Shown piece by piece: positions 1 through 12,971 of a stretch of 64,000 nucleotides of DNA. The notes under the pieces are model-generated. The model searched no databases and had not been told where the DNA came from. It saw nothing but the letters and a program-made list of their open reading frames with translations. A program made the position numbers and the translations under genes. This DNA comes from Drosophila pseudoobscura (taxonomy: Eukaryota; Arthropoda; Insecta; Diptera; Drosophilidae): contig NC_046683.1 in assembly GCF_009870125.1 (NCBI RefSeq), positions 49,925,869 through 49,989,868 on the forward strand, given 5' to 3'. How positions within the stretch are numbered: position 1 is the stretch's first letter; every line of letters begins with the position of its first letter.

Positions 1-3000
1 TGTTCTTAAACTGTCAAAAAAATAGTGTTTTTTTTTTGTTGTTTGTTGTACGATGGAAATTTTAGTTTGTAATTTTTGAACCATCCACAGACACTTGAAA
101 AGAAAATAGATTGTACTTTCGCGTTGCACCACTCTGCTGTAAACTGATTTTGGCGTAATCGGACTTGGGTTTTTTTTCGTGAGAGTGTGGATGCGCGCGT
201 GACCGCTTGTCTAGGCCTAAGAAATCGGAATGACTCGATGGTCCCAGCTCGCTGGGCCGCACAATCTCAGTTTCAGTTCAGTTTTGGCCAGCTTCAGTTC
301 AACCCTCGAATTCCATTCGCAGCATCGTCGGGTTAGTCGGGCGTCGGAGCGAGGGAGACAGCGCTTCGTAAATCAGGGGAAACGAACCGCTCGCTCTCCC
401 TCTGGCAGCCACTGGGTTCCACAATCAGTGTAAACATGAAATGCAGACTGGAACGCATTGGCAATGGCACAAAACGAATGGGAATTTTATTATGTACATC
501 ATTAAAATCAACTATTTCGGATTCGGATTGGAGCCTGGGACTGAAACGGGGACTGAACTGGACCTGATCCTGGTACTGGTACTGGTTGCTCTCCATCTCT
601 CTCTCTCGCTCTCTCTCACTCACTCTCTCTCTCTCTGTTGCTTGTGCGTGTGCGTGTGCGAGGGAGACAGAGCTGGCTGTGAGTGCATTTTCATAGCCTC
701 TGGTTTTGGTTCGAGGTCTGAATCTGGCCGTGGCTGTGGGTGGCCTTTTTGTCGACTGCGAATTCTGTTTATTTGTTTAAAAAGCTATAAATATTGAGAC
801 GAGCGCCCGGGGCTACGACGCGTTTAATTTTTTGTTGGGCTTATTCATTTAAATAATTAAAAACTGCACGGACGGTAAATGAATGAAAGAAATGCACCCA
901 AATGGGAAACTAGGAAGAACAATGGTATGGTAAAATAAAGCTTAAATGGTATAGAATTTGTATTTTTGAAATGAAGACACATGAAATTATTTATACAAAA
1001 TATTAAAAATAGAAAGAAACAATTATTAGACTTTTAACCAATACAAAACAGATTATAAAATTTTTAAATATTAGCCAGATTTAATTGAAACCCAAATAAA
1101 ACCCCTCTCCCCGATTAGTCCCGTCCACAAATGAATATTCCCAAGTACATACTCGTATGTACATACATGTGTGTGTACATATGTATTTATTGAAGATTCT
1201 CCTTAAAATGCTGGCACTCTTTTAGCGCTGAACTGAATTAATACGCTAATTAACATTTTTATATTATTATGTGCCCGTCTGGGTCCTAGAACGGGGATTG
1301 GATGGGGATTGGATGGGGCGGCGATGGGGAGGTCGGGATGGTTGGCCCTCCGACGGCCAACGGTTTATATTTATGTTTATCTGTATAAAAACGCTCCTCC
1401 TGCTGCTGCCGCTGCCGCTGGCGCTGGCGCTGCCGTCACACAATGGCATTCCATTCAGACGGGCGGCGGGCGCTCCACATACAGATACAAAACTGCGCTT
1501 CATTTAATAATAAACTACAGAAAATTTTAATTTACTCAGACAAAAGAGCGAGCGTGTAGCATGGAGCGTGGAACGTAACGGAACTCGGAACACGAGGCCA
1601 CACCCACCCGAAACAAGTCAGAGAGAGAGAGAAAGAGAGAGGGAGAGTGTGAGGCAGTGAGAGAGAGACAAGAAGCCAAAGAGAGTGGAAGGGAGAGAGA
1701 GCGAGCGAGAGAGAGGCAAACTCTGACCGCTAGCGATTGAGGCCGCCATGTTGAAGTTAAGTTTCTCTGAGAGAGAGAGAGAGTTAGGTGCTCGTGCTCG
1801 TGCTCGTGCCCGTGCTCGTGCAGGGTCATTTTCCACTATAGCTTGTTGATTTTCAACTCTGTTCGGCATTTAATTGACTTTGCCGGCCCATAAAAATGTT
1901 TACTACTAAAACCTTAAATCTACTAAATACTCGTAGCCCCAGGCCCCAGGCACCAGGCCCCCAGCCCCCAGCCATCCCGCATCTTCGACTTTGATCTAAA
2001 CAATTCAATATAAATATATGCATGGCAGAAAACATGTCATAGCCTTTTCTTTTATCGCACTTAACAGATCTCCACAGAATAAATGGAAAAAAGGTCTCTA
2101 AAACATAAACGGTGCACTGAAAAAAGCGAATAGGTAAAAGGAATTTTAAAAAAATTAGAATTATGTAGAAAAAGTTTCGGAAAAAGATCGGATTTATTGA
2201 TATATTATTAAAAAAAAAAAAACCTATTATTAATTAAATAAATAATATCAATGATTTCATTTATTAAAATATAACTCATAGGCTCTAGTTATTTTTAATA
2301 TTTCAAATTAAATCTGCCTCATTTCTCTCGGTGTAAACTCAATGCATCAAAATATGTGAGCCCGAACCGAAAAGATCCACAAGCCACTAAAAACTTGGTC
2401 AAAGATAACAAAACAACACAAACCCTAACTGTGATTGATTTATTGTTTTATTGTGCCAAAAAAAGAAATACAAAAAAAATGGAAGATGAAAAACGGAGGA
2501 AAAGGCGAGAGAGATATTACAATTTACAATAGCGATAAGCGGAGAATTGAGAATGTTGTATTCTCCATTCTGTGCTCTGGCCCATAGTCTCCTGGTTCTT
2601 TTAGCCGCTTTGAAAACTCAAATCAACTGAGACCCAGTGCTGGGTAATTAATAAATAATTTGTGAGATTTTTATTTTCTTTCACATGTGGGCCCTAAAAT
2701 CTGAACCAACTGGAAAGTAAATAGCCATGGCTAAAGTCATGGGGCTTGGGGTTTATGGGGGGGAGGGGGTTGGGGTATCGCATTCTCTCACAGTTCATTA
2801 AACTGGAAATGGAGGAATAAGTTTGGGTCTGTGCCTTCTCTCGGGTATTTATGACTTGATTGTCCGAAGACTCCAGGTAGCAACACTAAATATGTCCATA
2901 GAAAACAATGGTAGCAATAATTCTCCTTAAAGACGAAATTTAATTCTACAAAAAGCCAAGAGAAGCTTGACCTTAATGATGGTAATTTTGTTAGAATTAT

Positions 3001-6000
3001 TCAGGGGGGGAAAAACTATAATTATTTGGAATAAATATTTTCAAAATTTTGTATTGTGTCTTTTCGATAATTGAAAAGTCTTAAAGCTCTGAGAAAAATA
3101 AACAAAAATCAATCGGGTAGTATACTCGTAGGACACTGTATATCCAAGGAAACAAAACTTGCCAAACCCCAAATCAATGCTTGACCAAGCCAAGGCCCCT
3201 CCCCTCCCCTCCCCGTCCGCAGGAAACCCCCAACCATGCTTGGTCAATAATCCGTTTCTAAATTTGAATTTTCGATTGGCCACAAAACATCTGCGACTCC
3301 CCCGACCATAATCCAAATGCTGACCAATCTGTGTGTACATCCATCCAATTTTCCTTTCACACCTATTCGAAATTTGCTGTCATCTTTGGTTACTGTTATT
3401 ATTATTATTATTATGATTATAATGCGTTTTGGAAATAAAACTGGGGCGCAGGGGAGACAGGCGCAGCTGGGACACATGTGGGTCCGCACTCGTATGGAGA
3501 GGAGTATGCAACTTTTTGTGTCCCGTATTGGTCAGCAAAAGAAATCTCAACATTTGGCATACAATTTGCATTATTTGAGATTGGGTTTTTTTTTGTTTTT
3601 TTTTTTTTGTTTTGTTCGGTGCAAAGCTAAGTCGGGTTGATGTATGTCAAAGATACGTGCGCCTGTTAAAATCCTGTCTAATTTAATATCTATAAATCCC
3701 CGGCCATGACAGCAGCGACCCAGTGGGCCGGAGGTGGCACACAAAAACAAAAAAGGGTTATCATCGGTCGAGGGTTGCTTATCAACGTGGCAAATTGATT
3801 TCGGCTCGTTATGCGGTCACTTGGGTACATTTTTTGGTCAAAATTGTAAACCCGAAATTGGCCAAACGTGCGTTACAAATTAATGTTTGTTCGGGATTTT
3901 GTTTCCACTTCCTTTCTTTGCGTTATTATTATTATATTTTTTTACGTTAGGTTTTTTTTTTTGTTTTTTGCAAACAGGCCATAAACCCTTTTATACTTCA
4001 ACAGGATGTGCCGCCTGATGCCGAGTTATGTGGTGCAAATGCCGTGGGTGTTTTGGTTTTTTGGTTTTTTGGGGTGGCTATCGTTCTATTGGCCATTAGT
4101 TGGGCTTGTCATTCACTGACACCGATATGGGCTATTGATATTGATAGGGAGATGAGCGTCTTTGTTACAGCAAACAGGGACTGGAGCTCCCCATTTAAGA
4201 GTTCAGTTTTGATTAGTGTTCCTTAACCTATTCGAAGCTACGTCTGAAGAGCCCCTACTCTTCTCCGAACACTTGTTTAGCCACAAGCCATTATTCCTCG
4301 TCATATTGTGCCATAAATGCTATACTATGTATAGGAGATAAATACTCCTGCCTCCTGCCTAGGCTCCAATGCCAAGACAGACTTGTCATATTTTTTATGG
4401 CATACTATACGCCCTCACGTTGGGTTAGAAAATGTCGCCTTTGATTGCTTTCCTATTTGTTTACATTTTCAGGCTATTTACAAGGGAAAGAGAGAGAGAG
4501 TGATAGAGAGAGATGGCGAAGCTGAAGCAGGGGAGAAATGGTACGTGCATGGCATATCAAAAAATCGAAAATGCCCGACACATGTTTCAATCATTTTCCA
4601 TTTTTATTTATTGTCAGCATTTATTTTGCTGACACTTTTCTATCTCCTTTGCCACCCTCCGATCAGGTCGGTGTCTCTTCTCTTTTTTTGTGTGCGTGTT
4701 TGCTTACAAAACAATCTGCAAATTGCTCCAAAAATCTGTGCCTGATGCCAAATGCAAGCCTTCCAATGAATCAAAGAATGTCAATTTATCTGCAAAATGC
4801 TTTTCTGACGCAGTAATTAAAGAAAACTTTTGCTAACTGTTAATCAGCCTGGGGCACTGGCACTGCCAGCTTTCTTAAACATGGCTCAATAAATTTTCGT
4901 ACCAAAAAAAACCATCCATAGGGTATGCCAACTTTTTTAGGTACTGTGGGAGTTGGGTGTACGAGGAAAAGTCGCCTCAAGAGTATTTCTATTTTGGAAA
5001 TTCCCAGCATCAATATACCGCGATCCCCCGCCCTGCTTTTGGTATTAGTACAGGGTACCGAATTGGCAGTGCTGCCAAGGCAGTCAAGGGCTGATGGAGG
5101 TCCCCCATTGGCCACTCTCCGCTCCACTTCCCCCCTTCTGGCCATCGCACATTGTTGCTCATGCAATTTCAATTACGTTTGCTGTCGATTTTCGAATACG
5201 TTTCGGCGTTTCAATTCGATTTGCAAACCCCCTGGCCATCTCTGCCCCCATCCCCTGACAACAATCCGCAATCCCCCATCCCCCCCCCCCTGGCCACTGT
5301 CCCCGCCGCGTTCCTCTTGATTTCAATTAAACTGAGTTGCCTTTGGCGCTGACGCTTTTCGACGTGTCACAAATGCAGCATTCAGTTTTCGCTTTTCTGT
5401 TGCCAGTTGCCGGTTGCCCCACCCCCATATCTGCCGCCCCCTGCTCATGCCCCCCCATCCCGACAACTTCCAGCTTTCAAGTTTATTTGCTTGTTTTTCT
5501 TCTGTCGACTGCTGCTGCTTCTTGCCATTTAATTGTTTTCCTTCGTTTTTCATTTTGTGATTTCCTCTTTGGCGCTTGCTTTACCCTCCCTCCCCCCCCC
5601 CTCCCCCCTACCGAGCGGCTATACTTGACCACTTGCATTTTATGGCGACGCGGAAAAGCTGTTTTCCCCTTCAAAATGGGAAGCCGACCTCTTCGATGGC
5701 GGGTGCGATGGCGCACGGTCACGGGGCTGGTGTGGGGAAAGCCATGTTGTTGATGATATTAAGATGGTGTTGTTGGTGGGCCTGGGCGTTGCTACAGTGG
5801 TTCAAAGGTCCTGCTATCAGGTCAAAAACTCTACTAGTGTTTGAAGGATTATTTCAGGTGTTGTTCGTATGCCTCTCTGGGATTGCCAGCCATCCTCATC
5901 GCTTTAATCTTTCGATTTCCAGATCCTTTCAAATACCTCTTGACCTTTACGTACTCTCTCCTCTTTTCCACAATACTTTCCTTGCCGCTCCACTGTGCCA

Positions 6001-9000
6001 CGCATTTCCCCCGCAAACTGTCCAAAAATCGCAGCCAATCGGGCGCTTTCCAATCACCAATCGAGCTACACAAATAAAAAGCAATGCGCTGCTTGTTTAA
6101 AACAAAGAAAATTGCCATTGTAAATAAAATAAGAAATATAAAAAAAAATGAAAGAAAATCAAAGAAGTACCAAATTGAGAGAACAAGGAGGAATTGAACA
6201 CAAAAGAGCCAAGAATAAAGTTTTTCAAAAGCGATAAAAACGAAATGTCGCATATTTTTATGACATTTTCCACCACTACAAGCGGCGCGCAGGAGACCCT
6301 GGTGAGGTGAGAGAAGGGAGAGTTTCGAGTCCGCAAAAAAAAAAAACCCCCCCCTCCCCACCCCTCAAATATTGGCGCAAATTGAATTTGTAAAACAGCA
6401 AACAAAGGGAACAAAAAAAAAAAAGGAAATCTCTAATAAAAAACGTTAAAAATTCGTCGTGCGCATATTTTTGACTTTTACTTTGCTATTGCCAGTGAAG
6501 AGCTCAACAAAATTGAATTAGTTTTGCCCAGATATAGCCATGGAGATGGCCAGGACTCCTCCTGGTTCCATCGATGCTCAGTAGGCACATTCACGCCTCC
6601 CCGAGCTAGTCGGAGATGCTTCGGCGGCCTCTTCTCTGTGGGGTTTGTGTTGATCAGCTCTTTAAAATATGTGCCCAATATGAGATACTGGAGCAGCTTC
6701 TTGGGCGGCCAGGCTACAGCTGAGCAGCGATTGACGGAGGTACGGGGTCACCATAAATTTCAATGGTAAAAAAGTGGCACCATCAACGGGCTCAGTGGTT
6801 TCAATATTGAAGGATCACTTGGGTATAAGAAAGCTTTCCGAGAGATAGGCTCCGCGTGGGTGATTGTAGAAGTACTCTATCAGTTTCCATTGCAAAGATC
6901 CATGATTCAGGCTACGAGCTGCTCCCTCACTCGTCCTGTTTTCGGGATTTTGCCGCAAACCTGAAGGAAAAGATTTGATTCCAACGATTACAAATCCTAT
7001 ATTTTGTAAGGGTTACCATAATTGAGGAAACGTTGCTCAAAGTGTATAGATCTAAAAAGAGACTAATCGGAAAAATAAAATGATTGTTTATCCAAGAATA
7101 TGAAACACCAATTGGAGTACCAGGACGAGAAATCAGGTGCATGGAGGGAATGTCCCAAAGGATTCCCACTAGAAACAGTGAGTATGAGTACCCCTACCTT
7201 CAGTTGAGTATAGGAGTGGTGTAGTACTGGAGATGTGGCGTTAATAAAAGGAGGCCCCCGAAATGAAGTTTTTGAACAAATTCGAGGGGTCCTTAGATCC
7301 TCAGCGTGCATCTGTCTGTGGGGAAAAGGAGTCTACTGAGTGAGTTTCCTGAGCATTACGAGTATTAGTATGTATGTATGATGAAAAATATATAAAACAA
7401 TGAATAAGCTAAATAAAACCTAAGTAATTAAGTTTCCCGATCGAAAGCGAAGAAAAGATGGAAAGACAATAGAATAATCTATTTAATTTCAAACAGGTAC
7501 TCCCCCCATTAATCATGGATAAACACCTTGGCCTTCGCTGTACATCGCTTGACCATTAACCCACATGCACACATATATCACCATCAAATGGCTTTCATTG
7601 CCACTTTGGCGCTTGAGGTCTACGAGGCGTTGCCAACTATTACAAGTTCTTTGACTTGGCAAATAGATGCGCCATATTTCACCAGAAACCGGCCAGAACC
7701 CGACCAGCTCAATCCACACTCAAACACAAATCATAATTGCGATGGCCCTTGATAGAGATAAAGTAATGCGGCTGCTCTTGCTCCCTAAATGGATTTACCC
7801 AAGCATTTGCCAAGTTTATGAAAAATAATCCTAGAGACAATGTGAGGCCCAGGACCAGCAGAAAGGGGGAATTTTTAAGATATCTACAGATACGTACACA
7901 CACTGGCACATACATATGTATATCTAGCAGCGTGTGGCTGGCGTATAAAGTGCTTTTGAAAACATCCCAACGAGTTGATGTCTTGGCCAAAAACTTTTTG
8001 GCCAAGCTCTCTCACAGCGGATGGTGGATGGGGGATGGGGTGCGGGGATGTTGCTGAGGGAAAAGTGTTTTTCATAAGCAATAATAATAATTTGGAGGCC
8101 GAATTTTAATTGCACCCAATGGACTCGTTGGGAAAAAGGCGGTGTGGTCTTAAGATGAATGAACACAATGAAGATCTCCAGTATCTAGATACGAGTGTGT
8201 ACTCTTTCAGGGGGGGTGGCACACTCGTATGTATGCTGGACGTTGATATAGCGTTACAGTTTAGGAAAACGAAAGCCTTTGGCAGCCTTAAAGCTGCTTA
8301 GTTTTAAACTGGCATCAAATCTTGAGGAGCACACCGTCCTCCGGCAGACTTTCATCAATCACTGGGCGAACAGATTTTCGTTATGTCTGCCAAAGTATAT
8401 CCATTAAAATACAGCAAAATTAATTATTGTGTGTGTTTTTTGGCTGAGTGTCAGGTGGGAAGGATGGGTGGGTGGTTGGGTGGTTGGGCCAAAGGGTTGA
8501 ATTCGTTTTTATGGCCTCGTCTATGGCCCTTGTCGCGTTTATTTCGGTGGCGCCAACTTTCATGCTCAATTAAAACGTTTGTTTAATGGAAACAAATGCG
8601 CTTAATTAATAAACACGCATTTTGTGGTTCTCCGGTTAGGGGTGGACCGCGGGGGAAATAACCATGGACCGGGCCATACACAGACATACACATTGTATAT
8701 CCTGGTATATCCTTTCGGTAATGCAGAAAAGTCGAAAACTGTCGCAGCTGTTTATATCGCGGTTGTTTGTTATAATTGTTGTAGTTGGTTTTTCCATGTT
8801 TAATTACATCGGATGATGGTGCAATATTTGTTGTAATGCCTGTTCATGGCAAGGGTTGTAATAATTAAATAGCAGCAATAGCGGACAAGCAGAGCTATTA
8901 ACTTAAATGGATCGTTTCCGACTGGCAGATCACATCTCCAACGGCAGCAGCGATCGTGCCGCCAGGCGGCATTAATTTTTAACTAATTAATCTTTATTTT

Positions 9001-10700
9001 AATCATTAATTACGAGGCAGCTGCAGAGTTGCCAGACTTCTACATATTTAAACGCATTTTTTAATTTTCCGCCAAGAGCATAGCATACTTTTGGGGATTT
9101 TTGGTGAAGAGTGCCTGTCGTGTAAATCGTGTAGTATTTCGATTGGCGGGTAAAACCGAGCTCTGGATTACGGATTACGTTCCTAGAAAATCTTGTGATA
9201 AGCGAACACTTTTTTCGTATTAAAAAAATGTATTGTTTAGCGAGTGCCAGGGGAATATTCTTTTTGCGAAAAATTATATTTCTAAACTATTTTTACAAGA
9301 GTTTTTTATGGGAAGAGGGGGGCTTTTGACTATTTAATAAATACTTAAAAACCAATTAAATTCCTCTATGGAAAATCCAGGAAATGCAAAGCCTTTTTTT
9401 ACTTTTTTTAATTGAATTTTGAAACAATCCCAAAAAAGCAAGTACTCGTAGGGACGCAGCTGTCTTGTAGATCTAAGTTTTGTCTTTAGTAAAAGAAAAC
9501 CCATAATTTATTTGTTACTTCTTCTGATGCAATAGTCAAACTTTATTTCTTAGATCGTCTCCGTTTTATCGCATGTATGTCATACTATTTCTCCTCATAA
9601 TCGTATATTGAAAACCGCCTATACTGACAGTTTTCTTCTTTATTTTTTTTGGGTCGTCCAATTTTCCCAGACTTTCTCCATAGGTCGGCAAAATGGGTTG
9701 CAAAATATATACTGTGAATGTCTAGCCAAAACAAAAGTCGATAAGTGCTCGAATTACCTTTGCTTAAAGGTGGACCACCTCTGACACCGCCTCGCCCTTT
9801 GTACGGTTGTCTGCAATTTCAGTGGTTGGCGGATGGCGCTATTTTTTTTATAATGTTTATTTTTTCGATTTATGTTTTGGGTTACATTTTTTTTTGCACC
9901 TGGGTGGTTTTATGGAAATTTCGTCATTGGCTTTCCGGCGCCCGCACACGTGTCTACGTGCTGATAACTTTTTGTGGGCCAACAGTGCGTATGCTTTATT
10001 GATAGTGACTTTTGTAGGTCTAGTTGTGGGCGTGGACTATCTGGGCTAAGTATAATGAATAATGAACGCAAATCGTGTGCCATTGAACTTTAAAGGTATT
10101 CGATTCGTAGCCAATCGAATTAAGAGAGTCAACATTTGATCTTCTTGGGCCACAGCCGCGCTAAATGGGCAATGATATATGTACATTGATGGGAGGCAAA
10201 GAGTAATGGAAGATCTAATTTGTCTTGTATTATTTTTGTAATAGATATTTTTATTTTATTTATTTTTACTATCCATCAAGCGAATAATATTTACAAAAAA
10301 ATATTTAAATATTGTTTAAAAAAGCTGTATTCCCCGATTTCTTTTGGCCTTATCAGACTCAATAATTCCTCCGCAGATCTCTCTTGGCCATTTCCGATTC
10401 TCATTAGCCGATAAGGTCAAAGTCCGAATTATTGAAAAATCCGAGACGTACATATAAAAGTCTTATCAGGCCCACAAATGCAAAACAGATCGGTTTGCAA
10501 GGTGTCAAAGTAGAAAATGTTTAATGCGCAAAAAAAAGCTGTGAATGAATCGGGATTGAGCAATAGTATATTGTATATAAATGGGGAGATTGGATGGTGG
10601 GGACGAGGGCGGGGGAGGGGGAGGGGGCGGGGAAGCAGACACGCACTCACAGCTTATAATTATAGTAAGTACTTGTGCACGATAAAGAGCGAGCACAGAT
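1..10700. other. Noncoding, intron-like or intergenic DNA
   Basis: No reading frame here combines coding-like composition with plausible splice sites. The longest open frames run through CT/GA-, CA- or poly-A/T-rich tracts. The stretch holds CT repeats near 593-636, GA-rich DNA at about 1,619-1,717 and 1,771-1,786, a hexamer tract of TGCTCG type at 1,789-1,821, and C-rich runs at about 1,925-1,975. A C-rich block lies at 5,577-5,610. The piece at about 6,480-7,320 is less repetitive and is treated separately in the findings. The many ATACTCGTA/ACGAGTAT motifs are typical of Drosophila noncoding DNA. It could be a long intron of a gene outside the window. Confidence 0.6.
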
Positions 10701-11752
10701 AGAGGGAGACAGAGAGAGAGAGGGAGAGAAATTCGCTGCTGGTGCCTCTGCTGCTGCGCTGCTGGGTCAAGTTCAAGGACAAGCAAAGCAAAGCAAAGCA
10801 AACCAGCAACAACAACAGCAACAACGCTGACTACAAATGGAAATGAATGAAGAAGATGAGCACTGAAAAGAGAGGAAGAGAGAGAGAGAGAGGGAGAGAG
10901 GGGACTGAATGGGTAAGTAATCGGATCAACCGAATGAATGAGAGCTGTTCGCTCTCGTTTCTTTTTCTACCCATCTCTTTCTGTTGTGGATCGATTAGGC
11001 GCTGATCAGATTGATTTCACTTTTTCCCTCTTCGCTGCCTATCTCCGGCCTTATCTTTGGGCGTGTGTGGCGACCGCGCCCTCTGTGGATCATTGGGTCA
11101 CCATGCGTGGCGGCTCGGCCCTGTCCCTCAGCCTCACTTTACCGCTTATAACTGGAACAGAAACAAAAAAAAAACACCAACTGACAAGAGATCCCCTGAA
11201 GGCTAAGTAGCCGCAGTCGCAGCCGCAGCTGGAGCATATTGTCTATCTCTCTGGAGAGAGAAGGGAAGAAAGGAGGCTGAAATGGATTTGCAGCTCGTGG
11301 GTAATCAACGGAGACACTCACACAGATGGCTGGCACTCTGCACTTGTGCGCTCGGTCAGACAGCGTGGAGGCGTCTCCAGCTTCCATTGTGAATGACGTT
11401 CCTTTACCCTGCCGATGGGGTAAGTGTACTGTTAGATGCAGATACAGATACCCAATCGGAATACTAACAGAAAGAGTTTTACTCGACTGTTCTCGCCTCC
11501 AAGAATATCGAATCTTCGGGGAGACCCTCTCTTTGGTCGCTTTTGCAGGGCATTTGAGGATCATACATAACTCTCTCTCTCTCTCTCTCTCTCACTCTGA
11601 ATCTCGCTCTCCTTTTGGCCCCCACTTACTTGTTATCAATTGTTGTTGTTCTTATGCCTCCCCTGGCTCCTGGCTCCCTGCCCGATGCCGGTTTGTTGTT
11701 ATTGCATTTAAGTGCAGCTTGTTAATGCTCATTAAATGTTAAGGGAACGCTG
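10700..11752. other. GA-rich noncoding DNA with possible splice donors
   Basis: GA tracts at about 10,702-10,730 and 10,870-10,902 flank short CAA/CAG-rich sequence. Good donor-like sites (GGTAAGTA near 10,911 and GGTAAGTG near 11,417) follow sequence that resembles untranslated leader. I see no coding exon. A CT repeat runs at about 11,572-11,592. The GA tracts are candidate GAGA-factor sites. Confidence 0.35.
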
Positions 11753-12180
11753 AGCGCAGCTCAGATCGGAGCGGTGCAGGCCATCCCAGAGCGAGCTCCA
11801 TCACCAGAGCCGGCCCCCTCGGCTGCAATTGTCGGCCCCAGTCCCAGCCCCAGCCCCAGCCCCAGACCGAGTCCCCGCCCCAGCCCTTCCCGGACTGCGG
11901 CGAGGTCCGTTCTCCGAGCTTGAGGCTTTAGTTCCATAAAATGAAGCGAGCCAGAGAGTCGCGGCGAGCGCGTTGAAAGGAAAACGACTTTGCCTGAACA
12001 GGAAACAACACAAAAAAAAAGCCCCAACGATCAATGATCTAAGCCAAGATCCCGACAACGATTCGGGATCGGAAAAGTGAATAAAGTTCTTAAAGAAATC
12101 AAATAAAAACCGAAAGAACCGATGAGCCGAAGAACCGAAGAGCCGAAGAACCGAAGAACCTCAGAACCGACCTAGGGGAA
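11752..12180 (+). other. Possible 5' untranslated exon or promoter region
   Basis: This GC-rich block has a CAGCCC-type repeat (about 11,839-11,880). It grades into an A-rich leader with a 9-bp CGAAGAACC/GAGCC repeat at about 12,120-12,165. The pattern resembles Drosophila 5' leaders, but no long frame or coding ATG is evident. I cannot identify a transcription start or assign it to a gene. RNA evidence would decide. Confidence 0.2.
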
Positions 12181-12592
12181 AATGAAAATTCAAATGAAAA
12201 TACTCGTACCACAAAAACACCGAAGAGGAGCAACGTGAATAGTATCTGTGGCCGCTTCCTATGCTGCCCTGCCCTGCCCTGCTCGGCCCTGCCCCTGCAT
12301 GATCGTCATTCAACATCAACAACATTGTTGTCGTCGCGTGAAAAACCTGTTCGTTGGAAAAGGCTTAATGTTGTTGCTGCCGTTGAGTGAGGCTAATTGA
12401 AAAGAAGTATTAACAACGCTGCCTTTTGTCTTTATGCCTTTGATTGACTGACCGACCAACCCGGAGAAGCCCGGAGAAGCCAGGGCCAAGGGGAGCCAGC
12501 CTAAACCTGACCGAGCAGGCAGGCAGGCAGTCCAGGCAGTCAGGCAGTCTGGTATGGCATAATTGTGGGATCAGCCAGAAGGAGAACATCAT

Positions 12593-12641
12593 CAGCCAGC
12601 CAGCTAGCCAGCTAGCCAGCCAGCCAGCCAGCCAGCCAGCC
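12593..12641. repeat. CAGC tetranucleotide microsatellite
   Basis: About twelve tandem CAGC/CTAG-type tetramers, with two CTAG variants near the left end. It is preceded by a less regular CAGG/CAGT tract at about 12,510-12,550. Confidence 0.9.
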
Positions 12642-12937
12642 GGGCTAATTAATAATGCAAACCCAATGCCTACCCAGTCAGTCAGTCAGTCACTCGGGGA
12701 ATTGCTTAGAAATTCAATTTCTGTTCCCACTGATCGACAGGATAAGTACTTGTCTGCTCGCCCGCTCGCTCTGCTCTGAGGGGAGCGTGTGAATTCCCCG
12801 ACAAGTCGATCGAGATCAAGATGGGAGATGAAGATATGAGAGAATCGTTTCTAATGTGACAGCTAAGAGGGGGGTCAGCTATGAGGGAATACATAGGAGT
12901 ATGGAGGGTACAAGATTAGTTTGAAATCTATACATAC

Positions 12938-12939
<2 letters not shown>

Positions 12940-12968
<29 letters not shown>
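12940..12968. repeat. CA dinucleotide microsatellite
   Basis: An uninterrupted CA repeat of about 14 units, followed by ACATATGTACAT-type sequence. Confidence 0.95.

Positions 12969-12971
<3 letters not shown>

Noticed and set aside
5337..6100. Overlapping plus-strand frames of 138 and 174 codons
   Set aside because: Pro/Cys/Leu-rich translations of C-rich and T-rich DNA with no conserved motif.
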